Shown: positions 41,772 through 50,883 of the stretch, piece by piece
How the letters are laid out: the number at the start of each line of letters is the position of its first letter
Position numbering within the stretch: position 1 is the stretch's first letter
Assembly: GCA_943912335.1 (NCBI GenBank)
Contig: CALTUD010000022.1
Coordinates: forward strand, 1-64,000
DNA length: 64,000 nt
Reading direction: 5' to 3'
DNA from: an uncultured Acetobacteraceae bacterium
GTDB lineage: Bacteria; Pseudomonadota; Alphaproteobacteria; Acetobacterales; Acetobacteraceae
The notes under the pieces: model-generated
The model's database searches: none
What the model was told of the DNA's origin: nothing
The model's input: only the letters and a program-made list of their open reading frames with translations
Position numbers and translations under genes: made by a program

Positions 41772-43271
41772 TCAGGCCTCGGCCGGCTCCTTGTCCACCG
41801 CCACCTGATTCCGGCCGCCGGCTTTTGCAGCATAGAGCGCCCGGTCGGCGGATGCGATCAGCGCGGAGATGGGCCCGTAGCCGTAGCGGCCCGTGGCAAC
41901 GCCGACGCTGATCGTCACGCGGTCGCCCGTGACGGTCCGGTTCGGGATCGCGAGCTGGGAAACGGTCATCCGCAATCGTTCCCCGATCTGACGGGCCTGG
42001 GTGATCGTCGCGCCAGGAAGCAGAACCGCGAATTCCTCGCCACCGTAACGGAAGACCGTACCGTTCGATTTCGACAGCGCGCGATCCAGCGCCCCTGCCA
42101 CCATGCGCAAACAGGCGTCCCCGGCGTCGTGGCCGAGACGGTCGTTGATCATCTTGAAATGATCGATGTCGATCAGAAGCAGGGCGATCAGAACACCGTG
42201 CTTTCCCGACCGGCTCCACAACTCCGTCAGATTGTTCTGGAAAGCGCGGCGGTTCGCGATCTCGGTCAGGTCGTCATACAAGGAAAGACGCAGCAGGCGA
42301 TCCCGCGCCAGGGCCAGCGCATCCTGGGCCTCCAGGTGATGGCTTTCCGTGATGGCCGAGCGCACCACCATGAGACCGAGCGCCAGCGTCATGGCGATCA
42401 CGCTGGCCACGAACTCCTCCCGCGCGATGCTCATGGAAAGCCACATCAGAAGCAAGGTGAAGAAAGCAGGAGTCGCTCCGTCCACCAACAACGTCAGCTG
42501 ACGCCGGGTCTGCACCGGTCGGGGCTCGGGATCGGGCTCCGCGGCCTTCAGGAACAGCAGACTGAGGAACGGCACGTCGACCAGGACCGACATGAGCGTG
42601 GGGGCGAAACCCGTGCTCAACGCAAAGCTGTTGTAGGCGTCGGTCGCACCCGCATACAGCAACAAGAAAAGCAGAGCGGCGCGATCGAACGCTGCACGCT
42701 GAAGCGAATGGGATCGCCCCATCACCCGCAACGCGGCGATCGAGACCAAAGCCAGGTTCTCGTAGTAGAGCAGCTTGATCAGACGCGCGCTGGAAACCGG
42801 GAGCACGCTCCGGTCCACGAAAGGCAGGGCCGAAAACACGGCGATATAGAAGAGGAGCGCCGCCAGAAGGCTCTGCGCGATGTCGATCCAGGCCAGCCGG
42901 CGCACGAGGCCGGGGCGATCCGGCAGAGCCAGGGCGGCGATCACGGCGATGCCGTAGGACAGGTAGAGAAACCCGGACAGGTCGGCGACGAACGGTGAGA
43001 TATGCGAAACGCCGTCGGCCCAGGCCGCCGCGATTGACCCTGCACAGTTGATCAGAAGACCAGCGCCCAGCAGCGTCCACGCAATCCGTACGGTGGCGGT
43101 GCTGCCGCTGGCCAGTCGCCAGATCGCCACCACGGCCAGCAGCGGATCGGCGATCATGAACGGGTAGTCCAGCAGGCCGGCACTGGACGTATCCAGCAGA
43201 ATCGCCACCGCATGCGAGACCATGAACAACAGCGAAAGGCCGAACCAGGGGCGCCACGCCGTTGTCAGCAT
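41772..43271 (-). CDS. Membrane-bound diguanylate cyclase (GGDEF)
   Basis: The 499-residue protein has about eight membrane helices in residues 5-330. The cytosolic GGDEF domain contains YDDLTEIANRRAF, LIDIDHFKMINDRLGHDAGD and the active-site loop RYGGEEFAVLL (around residue 408). GGEEF is an active variant, so it should make cyclic di-GMP. The RxxD inhibitory site expected just before the loop is replaced by KSNGTV, so product feedback is probably absent. The N-terminal membrane module may sense an unknown signal. No effector or phosphodiesterase is adjacent. Confidence 0.93.
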   Translation of the reverse strand: MLTTAWRPWFGLSLLFMVSHAVAILLDTSSAGLLDYPFMIADPLLAVVAIWRLASGSTATVRIAWTLLGAGLLINCAGSIAAAWADGVSHISPFVADLSGFLYLSYGIAVIAALALPDRPGLVRRLAWIDIAQSLLAALLFYIAVFSALPFVDRSVLPVSSARLIKLLYYENLALVSIAALRVMGRSHSLQRAAFDRAALLFLLLYAGATDAYNSFALSTGFAPTLMSVLVDVPFLSLLFLKAAEPDPEPRPVQTRRQLTLLVDGATPAFFTLLLMWLSMSIAREEFVASVIAMTLALGLMVVRSAITESHHLEAQDALALARDRLLRLSLYDDLTEIANRRAFQNNLTELWSRSGKHGVLIALLLIDIDHFKMINDRLGHDAGDACLRMVAGALDRALSKSNGTVFRYGGEEFAVLLPGATITQARQIGERLRMTVSQLAIPNRTVTGDRVTISVGVATGRYGYGPISALIASADRALYAAKAGGRNQVAVDKEPAEA

Positions 43272-43287
43272 ATGTCGGTGGCGATCC

Positions 43288-44307
43288 TCAAGCCGGGCGC
43301 ATGCCCAGCCGCCGGATCAGCGCCATGTCGCGGTTCGCCGCCGGATTGGGTGTGGTCAGGAGCTTCTCGCCATAGAAGATCGAGTTGGCACCGGCCAGGA
43401 AGCAGAGCGCCTGGGTCTCGTCGCTCATCTCCTCGCGCCCGGCCGACAGGCGCACATGGCTCTTCGGCATGGTGATGCGGGCGGCGGCGATCACGCGAAC
43501 GAAGTCGATCGGGTCCACCGCCGCCACATCGGCGAGCGGCGTGTTGGACACCCGCACCAGCATGTTGATCGGCACGCTTTCGGGATGCTTCGGCAGGCTG
43601 GCGAGCGTGGCGATCAGGCTGGCCTGATCCTCCACCGTCTCGCCCATTCCGACGATGCCGCCGCAACACACGTTGATGCCGGCGTCCCGTACATGGGTGA
43701 GTGTGGTCAGGCGATCCTCGTAGGTCCGGGTGGTGATGATCTCGCCATAGAACTCGGGCGAGGTGTCGAGATTGTGGTTGTAGTAGTCCAGCCCGGACTG
43801 CTTCAGCCGCTCGGCCTGCCGTTCGTCCAGCATGCCCAGCGTGACGCAGCTCTCCATGCCCAGCGCCTTCACGCCCTCCACCATGGCGCAGACGGTTTCC
43901 AGATCGTGGTCCTTCGGGCTGCGCCAGGCGGCGCCCATGCAGAACCGGCTGGCACCGGCTTCCTTGGCGGCACGCGCATCGGCCAGAACCGCCTCCACCG
44001 CCATCAGACGGCTGGCCTTGATCGGCGCTTCCAGGGCGGCACTCTGCGGACAATAGGCGCAATCTTCCGGGCAACCGCCGGTCTTGATCGACAGCAAGGT
44101 GGAGATCTGCACGTCCAGCGGATCGAAATGGGCGCGATGGGTCGATTGCGCCCGGAACATCAGTTCCGGAAACGGCAGCGCCATCAGCGCACGCACATCG
44201 GACGCGGTCCAGTCGTGACGCAGCCCGTCCGCCATCGCCGCGCTTCCGCCCGTTCCGACCCGCGCGCCATCCTTCAGTCCGGCCTGGTCGATGATGCCGT
44301 CTGGCAT
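43288..44307 (-). CDS. bioB: Biotin synthase BioB
   Basis: The 339-residue radical-SAM enzyme inserts sulfur into dethiobiotin. The [4Fe-4S]/SAM motif is in TGGCPEDCAYCPQSA (Cys79, Cys83, Cys86). Other family segments are RFCMGAAWRSPKDHD, YYNHNLDTSPEFY, GINVCCGGIVGMGE and LRLSAGREEMSDE. A strong GGAGG site precedes the ATG at 44307. It stands alone, without the other bio genes in this window, and is divergent from the siderophore-type receptor. Confidence 0.97.
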   Translation of the reverse strand: MPDGIIDQAGLKDGARVGTGGSAAMADGLRHDWTASDVRALMALPFPELMFRAQSTHRAHFDPLDVQISTLLSIKTGGCPEDCAYCPQSAALEAPIKASRLMAVEAVLADARAAKEAGASRFCMGAAWRSPKDHDLETVCAMVEGVKALGMESCVTLGMLDERQAERLKQSGLDYYNHNLDTSPEFYGEIITTRTYEDRLTTLTHVRDAGINVCCGGIVGMGETVEDQASLIATLASLPKHPESVPINMLVRVSNTPLADVAAVDPIDFVRVIAAARITMPKSHVRLSAGREEMSDETQALCFLAGANSIFYGEKLLTTPNPAANRDMALIRRLGMRPA

Positions 44308-44388
44308 GGTCGCCTCCTCAATCACTGCTTGATCGACGCATGTGCCATATCGCCGCGCGCAGGGGAAACCGATCCTTTCGCCAGCAAA

Positions 44389-44410
44389 TGCGATTGATTA
44401 TCACTAACAT
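44389..44410. promoter_or_regulatory. Possible Fur box in the bioB/TonB-receptor gap
   Basis: The segment centred on TGATTATCA (44395-44403) within GCGATTGATTATCACTAAC resembles half or more of a Fur-type box. It lies about 45 bases before the receptor ATG in a gap that is otherwise GC-rich. The match is partial, so this is tentative. Confidence 0.4.
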
Positions 44411-44446
44411 CTGTGACAGATCGGGCGTGAGCCAGGAGACGACGCC

Positions 44447-46654
44447 ATGCCTGTATCCGAACGACGACGCCTCCTCGCGGTCTGCGGTCTGACCGCGTTC
44501 GTGCTCGGCACCGGCGAGGCAGCATTCGCGGGCCCGATCGCCGTGGCTGCGGTCGCCCCGGTGACGGCCGCGGATTGCGACATGCCCGGACAGGCCCGGA
44601 TGGGTGCTTGCTCCAACGAAAGCATCGTGGTGCGCGCCAAGCGCCGCAACCAGACCGAGGTCCGCCTCGGCGGCCAGCTCGGCGCGCTCGGCGACAAGAA
44701 CGGGCTCGACGTCCCGTTCAGCATCAAGAGCTACGGCGCCGCCCTGATCCTGAACCAGCAGCCGCAGACGCTCGGACAGGTGCTGGAAAACGATCCCTCC
44801 GTGCGCACCACCTTCGGCTACGGCAATTTCTCCGAGGTGTTCGTGATCCGAGGCTTTCCGGTCTACAGCGACGACGTCTCGGTCGACGGGCTCTACGGCG
44901 TGGCGCCGCGTCAGCTCGTCTCGCCGGAACTCTACGACCAGGTGCAGGTGTTGGACGGCGCCAATGCTTTCCTGAACGGCGCGGCGCCCGGCGGCTCGTC
45001 CATCGGCGGCGGCGTCAACCTGGTGATGAAGCGGGCAGGTGAGGAGCCGCTCCTTCGTCTCACCGGCACCTACGCCAGCGATTCGCTGGGCGGCGGCGCC
45101 ATCGACATGAGCCGCCGTTTCGGGCGCGACAAGCAGTTCGGCGTCCGCATCAATGCCTCCGGCTCCAGCGGCGGCACCACGCTGGACGGCGAGCATCGTG
45201 ACTCCACCACCGTCGGCGGCGCGTTCGACTGGCGCAGCGATCGGGCGCATCTGTCGCTGGACGTCGCGTATCAGAACAAGGGCGTGCGCTTCGGCCGCAC
45301 GGAGATCTTCCTGGCCCCGGGCGTCCAGGTGCCGAAGGTGCCCTCCAACACCCGCAATTACGGCGAGCGCTGGGCCTATACGCGGTTGAAGGACGTGTTC
45401 GGCGTCCTGCATGGCGACTACAAGCTGCTGCCGAACCTCACCGCCTATGCCGATGTCGGCGGACGCGACGGTTCCGAGAATGGCGACTACTCCTCGCTCA
45501 CCCTCTCCAACGGCAGCACGGGCGCCGGCATCGCCGGCTTCATGCGCGTACCCCGCACGGATGACAACGAGAGCGTGCGCGGGGGGCTGCGCGCGAAACT
45601 CGCCACCGGCCCGATCCGGCACACGCTCGATCTGGGCGGCTCCGGCCTGTGGGAAACCGGCCGCTACGCTTATGCGTCCGCCGGCAAGTCCGCGGCCAAT
45701 CTCTACACGCCGATCTACGCGCCCCTACCCAAAATCACCGGCATCGGCGGTGACCTGGCCGATCCCTTCCCGATCAACCGCACCAACCTTGCCAGCGTCT
45801 ACGGCTCCGACACGCTGTCCGCCTTCGACGACCGCGCGTCCCTGATCGTCGGCGTGCGCGAGCAGCGCATCGTGGTAAACAGCTATGCCTACGCCACCGG
45901 CCGTCTGAGCGCGCATTACGACGCCTCCAGGGCGACGCCGGTCGTCGGCCTGGTGGTGCACCCCACCCGCGATACGTCGCTCTATTTCAACCGGATCGAG
46001 GGGCTGGCGCAGGGCCAGATCGCCCCCGCCACCGCGAGCAATGCCGGGCAGTTGTTCCCGCCCTACACATCGGCCCAGTACGAGGTCGGCGCCAAGCTGG
46101 AGCGGTCGCGCTTCTCCGCCTCGCTCGCCCTGTTCCAGATCGAGCAACCCAGCGCCTTCAGCCGCCCGGGCGCCAGCGGCGTGCCGGACTTCGTGGTGGA
46201 CGGAATGCAGCGCAATCGCGGCATCGAAGCCACCGTCAGCGGCGATCTCACCCGCGGCCTGCGCCTGATCGGCGGCGTCACCCTGAACGACCCGGTGCTC
46301 ACAAGGACGCTGAACGGCGCCACCGACGGCAACAAGGCGATCGGCATCCCGGACTACACAATGAACGCCAATCTCGAATACGACCTGCCGTTCCTGCACG
46401 GCGGCACCGTCACCGGCCGCGTGATCCAGACCGGAACGCAGCAGGTCAACACCGCCAACACGCTGCAACTGCCGAGCTGGACCCGGTTCGATCTCGGTGC
46501 GCGCTATACCTTCGTCGCGCAGAAACGCCCGGTCACGCTGCGCTTCGGCGTCGATAACGTCGCCAACGAACGCTACTGGGCGTCCTCCTTCGGCGGCTAC
46601 CTGCTGCAGGGCGACGCTCGTACCTACAAGCTGTCTCTGTCCGTGGATCTGTAG
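44447..46654 (+). CDS. TonB-dependent siderophore receptor
   Basis: The 735-residue outer-membrane receptor has a signal peptide ending near GEAAFA and a putative TonB box NESIVVRAK. The plug is typical of ferric-siderophore receptors (DVPFSIKSYGAALILNQQPQTLGQVLENDPSVRTTFGYGNFSEVFVIRGF..VDGLYGVAPRQ). The barrel ends in LSVDL preceded by the usual GDARTYKLS. The plug region belongs to the FhuE/FoxA/FpvA-like TonB-siderophore class. A partial Fur box lies upstream. No siderophore synthesis or ABC import genes are adjacent, so it probably scavenges foreign siderophores. Confidence 0.94.
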   Translation: MPVSERRRLLAVCGLTAFVLGTGEAAFAGPIAVAAVAPVTAADCDMPGQARMGACSNESIVVRAKRRNQTEVRLGGQLGALGDKNGLDVPFSIKSYGAALILNQQPQTLGQVLENDPSVRTTFGYGNFSEVFVIRGFPVYSDDVSVDGLYGVAPRQLVSPELYDQVQVLDGANAFLNGAAPGGSSIGGGVNLVMKRAGEEPLLRLTGTYASDSLGGGAIDMSRRFGRDKQFGVRINASGSSGGTTLDGEHRDSTTVGGAFDWRSDRAHLSLDVAYQNKGVRFGRTEIFLAPGVQVPKVPSNTRNYGERWAYTRLKDVFGVLHGDYKLLPNLTAYADVGGRDGSENGDYSSLTLSNGSTGAGIAGFMRVPRTDDNESVRGGLRAKLATGPIRHTLDLGGSGLWETGRYAYASAGKSAANLYTPIYAPLPKITGIGGDLADPFPINRTNLASVYGSDTLSAFDDRASLIVGVREQRIVVNSYAYATGRLSAHYDASRATPVVGLVVHPTRDTSLYFNRIEGLAQGQIAPATASNAGQLFPPYTSAQYEVGAKLERSRFSASLALFQIEQPSAFSRPGASGVPDFVVDGMQRNRGIEATVSGDLTRGLRLIGGVTLNDPVLTRTLNGATDGNKAIGIPDYTMNANLEYDLPFLHGGTVTGRVIQTGTQQVNTANTLQLPSWTRFDLGARYTFVAQKRPVTLRFGVDNVANERYWASSFGGYLLQGDARTYKLSLSVDL

Positions 46655-46872
46655 GCGCCAGGCCGGTATCGGGTGCGGCGCCGGAAGACGGGTCGGGGGA
46701 GGGACGCCCGCTTCTGCGCTCGATCCGAAGCGAGGCGGACGTCAGTAGACCGCCGTCTCCCGCGTGCGAAACCCGGAAGGCGCCATAGCGTGTCGCAGAT
46801 CACGCTACACTTCGGCGCATCCCGCCAATGACTGACGTTCTGAACCATATCGCCAGCAAAGGTTGCTGCTCG

Positions 46873-46888
46873 AGTGTAAAAATACACT
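46873..46888. promoter_or_regulatory. Perfect inverted repeat upstream of the UrcA-family gene
   Basis: AGTGTA-AAAA-TACACT, 86 bases before the UrcA ATG in the 319-base gap after the receptor (46655-46973). The AT-rich core differs from the surrounding sequence. It could be an operator, or part of a -10 region overlapped by one. Confidence 0.42.
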
Positions 46889-46973
46889 GAGAAAACAACT
46901 ACTTGTGGAATCTTTGCCTTTGGCACGGCGGCTGCTGAGAGGAGAGGGCAACCTTCCACATCAGGAGCCGACC

Positions 46974-47315
46974 ATGGTCCGTATCGTCCGCCCCGCTATT
47001 CTCGCCGCCGTTCCCGCCCTGCTGCTGCTCTCGCTGCAGCCGGCCGCCGCCCAGGCCGATCCGGTATCGGCAACGGTGAAACTCTCCGACCTCGACCTGT
47101 CTACCCAGGCCGGCATCGACACCGCCAATCATCGTTTCGACGTCGCCGCGCACCGTGTCTGCATGGACGGCAGCTATTCCACCCTGGCCGGCAGCGCGGA
47201 AGACGAAGCCTGCCGCGCCGAGGTGCTGTCCAAATTCCAGCCCGCTCTGAACCGCCTCATCGCATCGGCCCGTCCGGCGAAGGCGAACGTGCAACTGGCC
47301 CGAGCCGGCGATTGA
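46974..47315 (+). CDS. UrcA family secreted protein
   Basis: The 113-residue product has a signal peptide (MVRIVRPAILAAVPALLLLSLQPAAAQA). The UrcA pattern follows: SATVKLSDLDLSTQAGIDTANHRFDVAAHRVC, then a second cysteine in DEACRAE, and a helical tail. UrcA proteins are small periplasmic proteins of unknown function, common in sphingomonads and Acetobacteraceae. The paired cysteines probably form a disulfide. A CAGGAG site precedes the ATG. Confidence 0.88.
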   Translation: MVRIVRPAILAAVPALLLLSLQPAAAQADPVSATVKLSDLDLSTQAGIDTANHRFDVAAHRVCMDGSYSTLAGSAEDEACRAEVLSKFQPALNRLIASARPAKANVQLARAGD

Positions 47316-47336
47316 GCCGGCCCGGACCGTTGGGGA

Positions 47337-48212
47337 TCAGCCCTTCAGAGCCTTCAGCATCGTCTCGCCGAGCAGCGACGGGCTGTCGGCGACATGGATG
47401 CCGGCTTCCTTCATCGCGGCGATCTTGGCGGCAGCGGTATCGTTGCCGCCGGTGATCACCGCGCCGGCATGGCCCATGCGACGGCCCGGAGGTGCTGTCA
47501 CGCCGGCGATGAAACCGACGGTCGGCTTCTTGCGGCTGTTCTGTTGCAGGAACTTCGCCGCGTTGATCTCCGACGCGCCGCCGATCTCGCCGATCATGAC
47601 GATGGATTCCGTCTCGTCGTCGGCCAGGAACATCTCCAGCACGTCGATGAAGTCCATGCCTTTCACCGGGTCGCCGCCGATGCCGACGCAGGTGCTCTGG
47701 CCGAGACCCACCGCCGTGGTCTGCGCCACCGCTTCATAGGTCAGCGTGCCGGAGCGCGACACGATGCCGACCTTGCCCTTGCGGTGGATATGGCCCGGCA
47801 TGATGCCGATCTTGCACTCGCCCGGCGTGATGATGCCCGGGCAGTTCGGCCCGATCAGCGTGCTCTTGGAGCGGCCCAGCGCCGACTTCACCCGCACCAT
47901 GTCCAGCACCGGAATGCCTTCGGTGATGCAGACGATCAGCGGCATCTCCGCGTCGATCGCTTCCAGGATCGAGTCCGCCGCGAACGGCGGCGGCACGTAG
48001 ATCACGGACGCGGTGGCGCCGGTCTTCTCGCGCGCATCCGCCACGGTGTCGAACACGGGCAGGTTCAGGTGGGTCGAACCGCCTTTGCCCGGCGTTACGC
48101 CGCCGACCATCTTGGTGCCGTAGGCGATGGCCTGCTCGGCATGGAACGTGCCCTGAGCGCCGGTGAAACCCTGGGTGATGACCTTGGTTTCGGAATTGAC
48201 CAGAACCGACAT
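47337..48212 (-). CDS. sucD: Succinate--CoA ligase subunit alpha SucD
   Basis: The 291-residue subunit has the CoA-binding Rossmann domain at the N terminus (TKVITQGFTGAQGTFHAEQAIAYGTKMVGGVTPGKGG). The phosphorylated histidine is in GRRMGHAGAVI, with GIGGDPVKGMDFIDVLEMF between. With SucC it converts succinyl-CoA to succinate and makes a nucleoside triphosphate in the citric acid cycle. Its ATG overlaps the sucC stop by one base. It is convergent with the UrcA gene. Confidence 0.97.
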   Translation of the reverse strand: MSVLVNSETKVITQGFTGAQGTFHAEQAIAYGTKMVGGVTPGKGGSTHLNLPVFDTVADAREKTGATASVIYVPPPFAADSILEAIDAEMPLIVCITEGIPVLDMVRVKSALGRSKSTLIGPNCPGIITPGECKIGIMPGHIHRKGKVGIVSRSGTLTYEAVAQTTAVGLGQSTCVGIGGDPVKGMDFIDVLEMFLADDETESIVMIGEIGGASEINAAKFLQQNSRKKPTVGFIAGVTAPPGRRMGHAGAVITGGNDTAAAKIAAMKEAGIHVADSPSLLGETMLKALKG

Positions 48213-49411
48213 CAGTTCTTGCTCCCCTTCACCGCGGCGACGATCTTGCGCGCGGCGTCCGACAGATTGTCGGCGTTGATGATCGGCAGGCCGCTCTCGT
48301 CGATCAGCTTCTGGCCGAGCTCGACATTGGTGCCTTCCAGACGCACCACCAGCGGCACGCCCAGCTGCACCTCGCGCGACGCCTCGATCACCGCGGTCGC
48401 GATGATGTCGCAGCGCATGATGCCGCCGAAGATGTTGACCAGGATGCCTTCGACGTTCTTGTCGGACAGCAGGATCTTGAACGCCGCGACGACGCGCTCC
48501 TTGGTGGCGCCACCGCCCACGTCGAGGAAGTTGGCCGGCTCCGCGCCTTCCAGCTTGATGATGTCCATGGTCGCCATGGCGAGGCCGGCGCCGTTCACCA
48601 TGCAGCCGATCGAGCCGTCGAGCGCGATGTAGCTCAGGCCGTGACGGGCCGCTTCCAGCTCCTTCGGATCTTCCTCGCTCTCGTCGCGAAGATCCTCCAG
48701 CTCCGGATGGCGGAACAAGGCGTTGTCGTCGAAGCTCATCTTGGCATCGAGCGCCACCAGCGAGCCGTCACCGGTCACCACCAGCGGGTTGATCTCGATC
48801 GACGCCGCATCCAGCCCCACGAACGCGCCGTAGATCGCCTTCAGAACCTTGCCGAAATGGCCGATCGACTTGCCGGTGAGACCCAGCTTCGCCGCCAGCT
48901 CGCGGGCGATATAGTCGGAATAGCCGAGCGCCGGATCGATGGTGGCGTTCAGGATCTTCTCCGGAGAGTGGTGCGCCACCTCCTCGATCTCCATGCCGCC
49001 CTCGCGCGAGGCGACGATGGCGATCCGGCCGCTCTCGCGGTCCGTCAGCATGGAGAGATACAGCTCCTGCTTGATGTCGCAGCCGGCCTCGACATAGAGC
49101 CGGTTCACCTGCTTGCCGGCGGCGCCGGTCTGCTTGGTCACCAGCACGTGGCCCAGCATCGCGGTCGCGGCTTCCTCGGCCTCGGCCGGGCTCTTCACCA
49201 GACGCACGCCGCCCTTGCCGTTCGGATCGTTGGCGAAGCGGCCGGCACCACGCCCGCCGGCATGGATCTGCGACTTCACCACATAGACCGGACCCGGCAG
49301 CGAACGGGCGGCGGTGAGAGCCTCTTCGGGGGAACGGGCAACACGCCCTTCCAGCACCGGCAGACCGAACCCCTTCAGAAGGGATTTGGCCTGGTATTCG
49401 TGGATGTTCAT
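48212..49411 (-). CDS. sucC: Succinate--CoA ligase subunit beta SucC
   Basis: The 399-residue subunit starts MNIHEYQAKSLLKGFG and has an ATP-grasp domain (VYVVKSQIHAGGRGAGRF, EIEEVAHHSPEKI, EINPLVVTGDG with metal ligands). The C-terminal CoA-ligase domain contains GSIGCMVNGAGLAMATMDIIKLEG and NIFGGIMRCDIIA. It pairs with SucD in a two-gene operon. Several acetic acid bacteria bypass this step with a succinyl-CoA:acetate CoA-transferase, so an intact sucCD says this host keeps the standard step. Confidence 0.97.
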   Translation of the reverse strand: MNIHEYQAKSLLKGFGLPVLEGRVARSPEEALTAARSLPGPVYVVKSQIHAGGRGAGRFANDPNGKGGVRLVKSPAEAEEAATAMLGHVLVTKQTGAAGKQVNRLYVEAGCDIKQELYLSMLTDRESGRIAIVASREGGMEIEEVAHHSPEKILNATIDPALGYSDYIARELAAKLGLTGKSIGHFGKVLKAIYGAFVGLDAASIEINPLVVTGDGSLVALDAKMSFDDNALFRHPELEDLRDESEEDPKELEAARHGLSYIALDGSIGCMVNGAGLAMATMDIIKLEGAEPANFLDVGGGATKERVVAAFKILLSDKNVEGILVNIFGGIMRCDIIATAVIEASREVQLGVPLVVRLEGTNVELGQKLIDESGLPIINADNLSDAARKIVAAVKGSKN

Positions 49412-49894
49412 GCTGGATGAGTTCCTTCCTTGGGCACGCGCCGTTCGGGCCGTCGCCGAAGGGCCCGAGGCTCGGATTCCAGTCGGAGCGGATGTTTGCA
49501 CCCGGTTCGAAGCGAAGTCACGCTGCGCTGCACAAAACTCTTACAATTCTGCCGCCAGACCGTCTGTCGCCCGGAATTTCAGCCTGCATGACGTTGAAAA
49601 TGCTGAGCATTTCCGATATGCGTCATCTCAACCGCCCACCGTGTCGAAGCAAGACACCGCCTTGCCGACGGCCGGTCGGGCGAAGGGGCGTCGGCGGCAT
49701 CGCTGCAACACCGTTCGGAATATCGCCCGGCGGCCGGAACGATCGGCCTCTCCGTCGCTATTCTCCCCATCCGTAACGCCCGGCCCCGTCGGGCGGCACA
49801 TCCGATATTTTGTTCCGTTGCAGTCCGGTGTCATAATCCCCGGTCACGGCCGGCATGGAACGGCGTTCCGGACGGCAGGAAGTGGACCGACGTA
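49412..49894. other. Gap between sucC and the ferritin-like gene
   Basis: These 483 bases lie between divergent genes and should hold both promoters. Open frames here are short, overlapping and Arg/Pro-rich with no ribosome site. I see no repeat, strong hairpin or recognisable operator. Confidence 0.5.
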
Positions 49895-50764
49895 ATGAAG
49901 CATTGGCGTATCGAGGACGTGGCCTGGGACCGGTTCGAGCCGTCGAAGGTCGATCCCGACGTGCTCAAACTGGTGAAGGCCGCCTCCGTGGTCGAGCGCA
50001 ACGGCGTCGACTACGCCGTCTACCTCCGCAACGTCTTCAACGACGATCCCGATTTCGGACAGGCCGCCGATAACTGGGCCGTCGAGGAAGTGCAGCACGG
50101 CGACGCGCTCGGCCAATGGGCCATGCTCGCCGACCCTTCCTGGGACTACCCGGCCGCCTTCGAGCGCTACCGGTCCTCCTACCACATCCCCCTCGAGGTC
50201 GACGCCTCCGTGCGCGGCTCGCGCACCGGCGAACTCATCGCCCGCTGCATGGTCGAAACCGGCACCTCCAGCTTCTACACCGCCCTTGCCGACGCCACCG
50301 ACGAGCCCGTGCTCAAAGGTATCTGCAAGCAGATCGCCGCCGACGAATACCGGCACTTCAAGCTCTTCTACGACCACATGAAGCGCTACCTCGCCCGCGA
50401 GAAACTCGGCGTCTGGTCCCGCACGCGCATCGCGCTCGGCCGCGTCACCGAAAGCGAGGACGACGAACTCGCCTACGCCTATCACTGCACCAACGAAGAC
50501 CCGGCCCTCGCCTACGACCACAAGCGCTGCATCGCCGCCTACATGGCCCGCGCCATGGGCTTCTACCGCCAGTCCCATATCGACCGCGCCATGGGCATGA
50601 TGTTCAAGACCATCGGCTTCACCCCGCACGGGCGCGTGTCGCGCGCCGCCTCGCGCCTCGCCTTCGGCGCCATGCGCCGCCGCGGGCAGAAATTCGCCAG
50701 GCAGGAGCAGGCACGGCCGGCGGTGGTCGGGCAGGGGGCGCTGCGAATGCACGCGGCGGAGTAA
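49895..50764 (+). CDS. Ferritin-like diiron protein (acyl-ACP-desaturase/rubrerythrin-like)
   Basis: The 289-residue helical-bundle protein has two paired Glu/ExxH motifs: VERNGVDYAVYL with AVEEVQHGDALG, and VETGTSSFYTALAD with AADEYRHFKLFYDH. This is the arrangement that binds two irons in ferritin-like oxygenases and peroxidases. It has no signal peptide. It could be an oxygenase, a peroxide-reducing rubrerythrin-type enzyme or an iron store; sequence alone does not decide. The basic C-terminal tail is poorly conserved in style. The M13 peptidase gene follows after a paired-hairpin repeat. Confidence 0.8.
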   Translation: MKHWRIEDVAWDRFEPSKVDPDVLKLVKAASVVERNGVDYAVYLRNVFNDDPDFGQAADNWAVEEVQHGDALGQWAMLADPSWDYPAAFERYRSSYHIPLEVDASVRGSRTGELIARCMVETGTSSFYTALADATDEPVLKGICKQIAADEYRHFKLFYDHMKRYLAREKLGVWSRTRIALGRVTESEDDELAYAYHCTNEDPALAYDHKRCIAAYMARAMGFYRQSHIDRAMGMMFKTIGFTPHGRVSRAASRLAFGAMRRRGQKFARQEQARPAVVGQGALRMHAAE

Positions 50765-50774
50765 CGCTCTACCT

Positions 50775-50817
50775 CAGGGGCGCTGCCCCTGAAACCCCGC
50801 TCAAGGCTCGCCTTGAG
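50775..50817. repeat. Paired-hairpin extragenic repeat, copy 1
   Basis: Two short hairpins in tandem: CAGGGGC-GCT-GCCCCTG (50775-50791) and CTCAAGGC-TC-GCCTTGAG (50800-50817). It lies between the ferritin-like gene and the M13 peptidase gene. It has the same architecture as the copies at 52964 and 55353. Confidence 0.85.
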
Positions 50818-50883
50818 AATCCAGTCGGGTTGACGCACCGGGCGCTTCGGGTCTCCCTGTTTCGCAGTTATATCGAAACAAGG

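Noticed and set aside
49314..49895. 193-codon frame in the sucC/ferritin-like gap
   Set aside because: It overlaps the sucC start antisense, has no ribosome site and its composition is Arg/Pro/Ser-rich.
50775..50817. Paired hairpins as a CRISPR array
   Set aside because: Copies are kilobases apart, differ in sequence and have no spacer-repeat periodicity.
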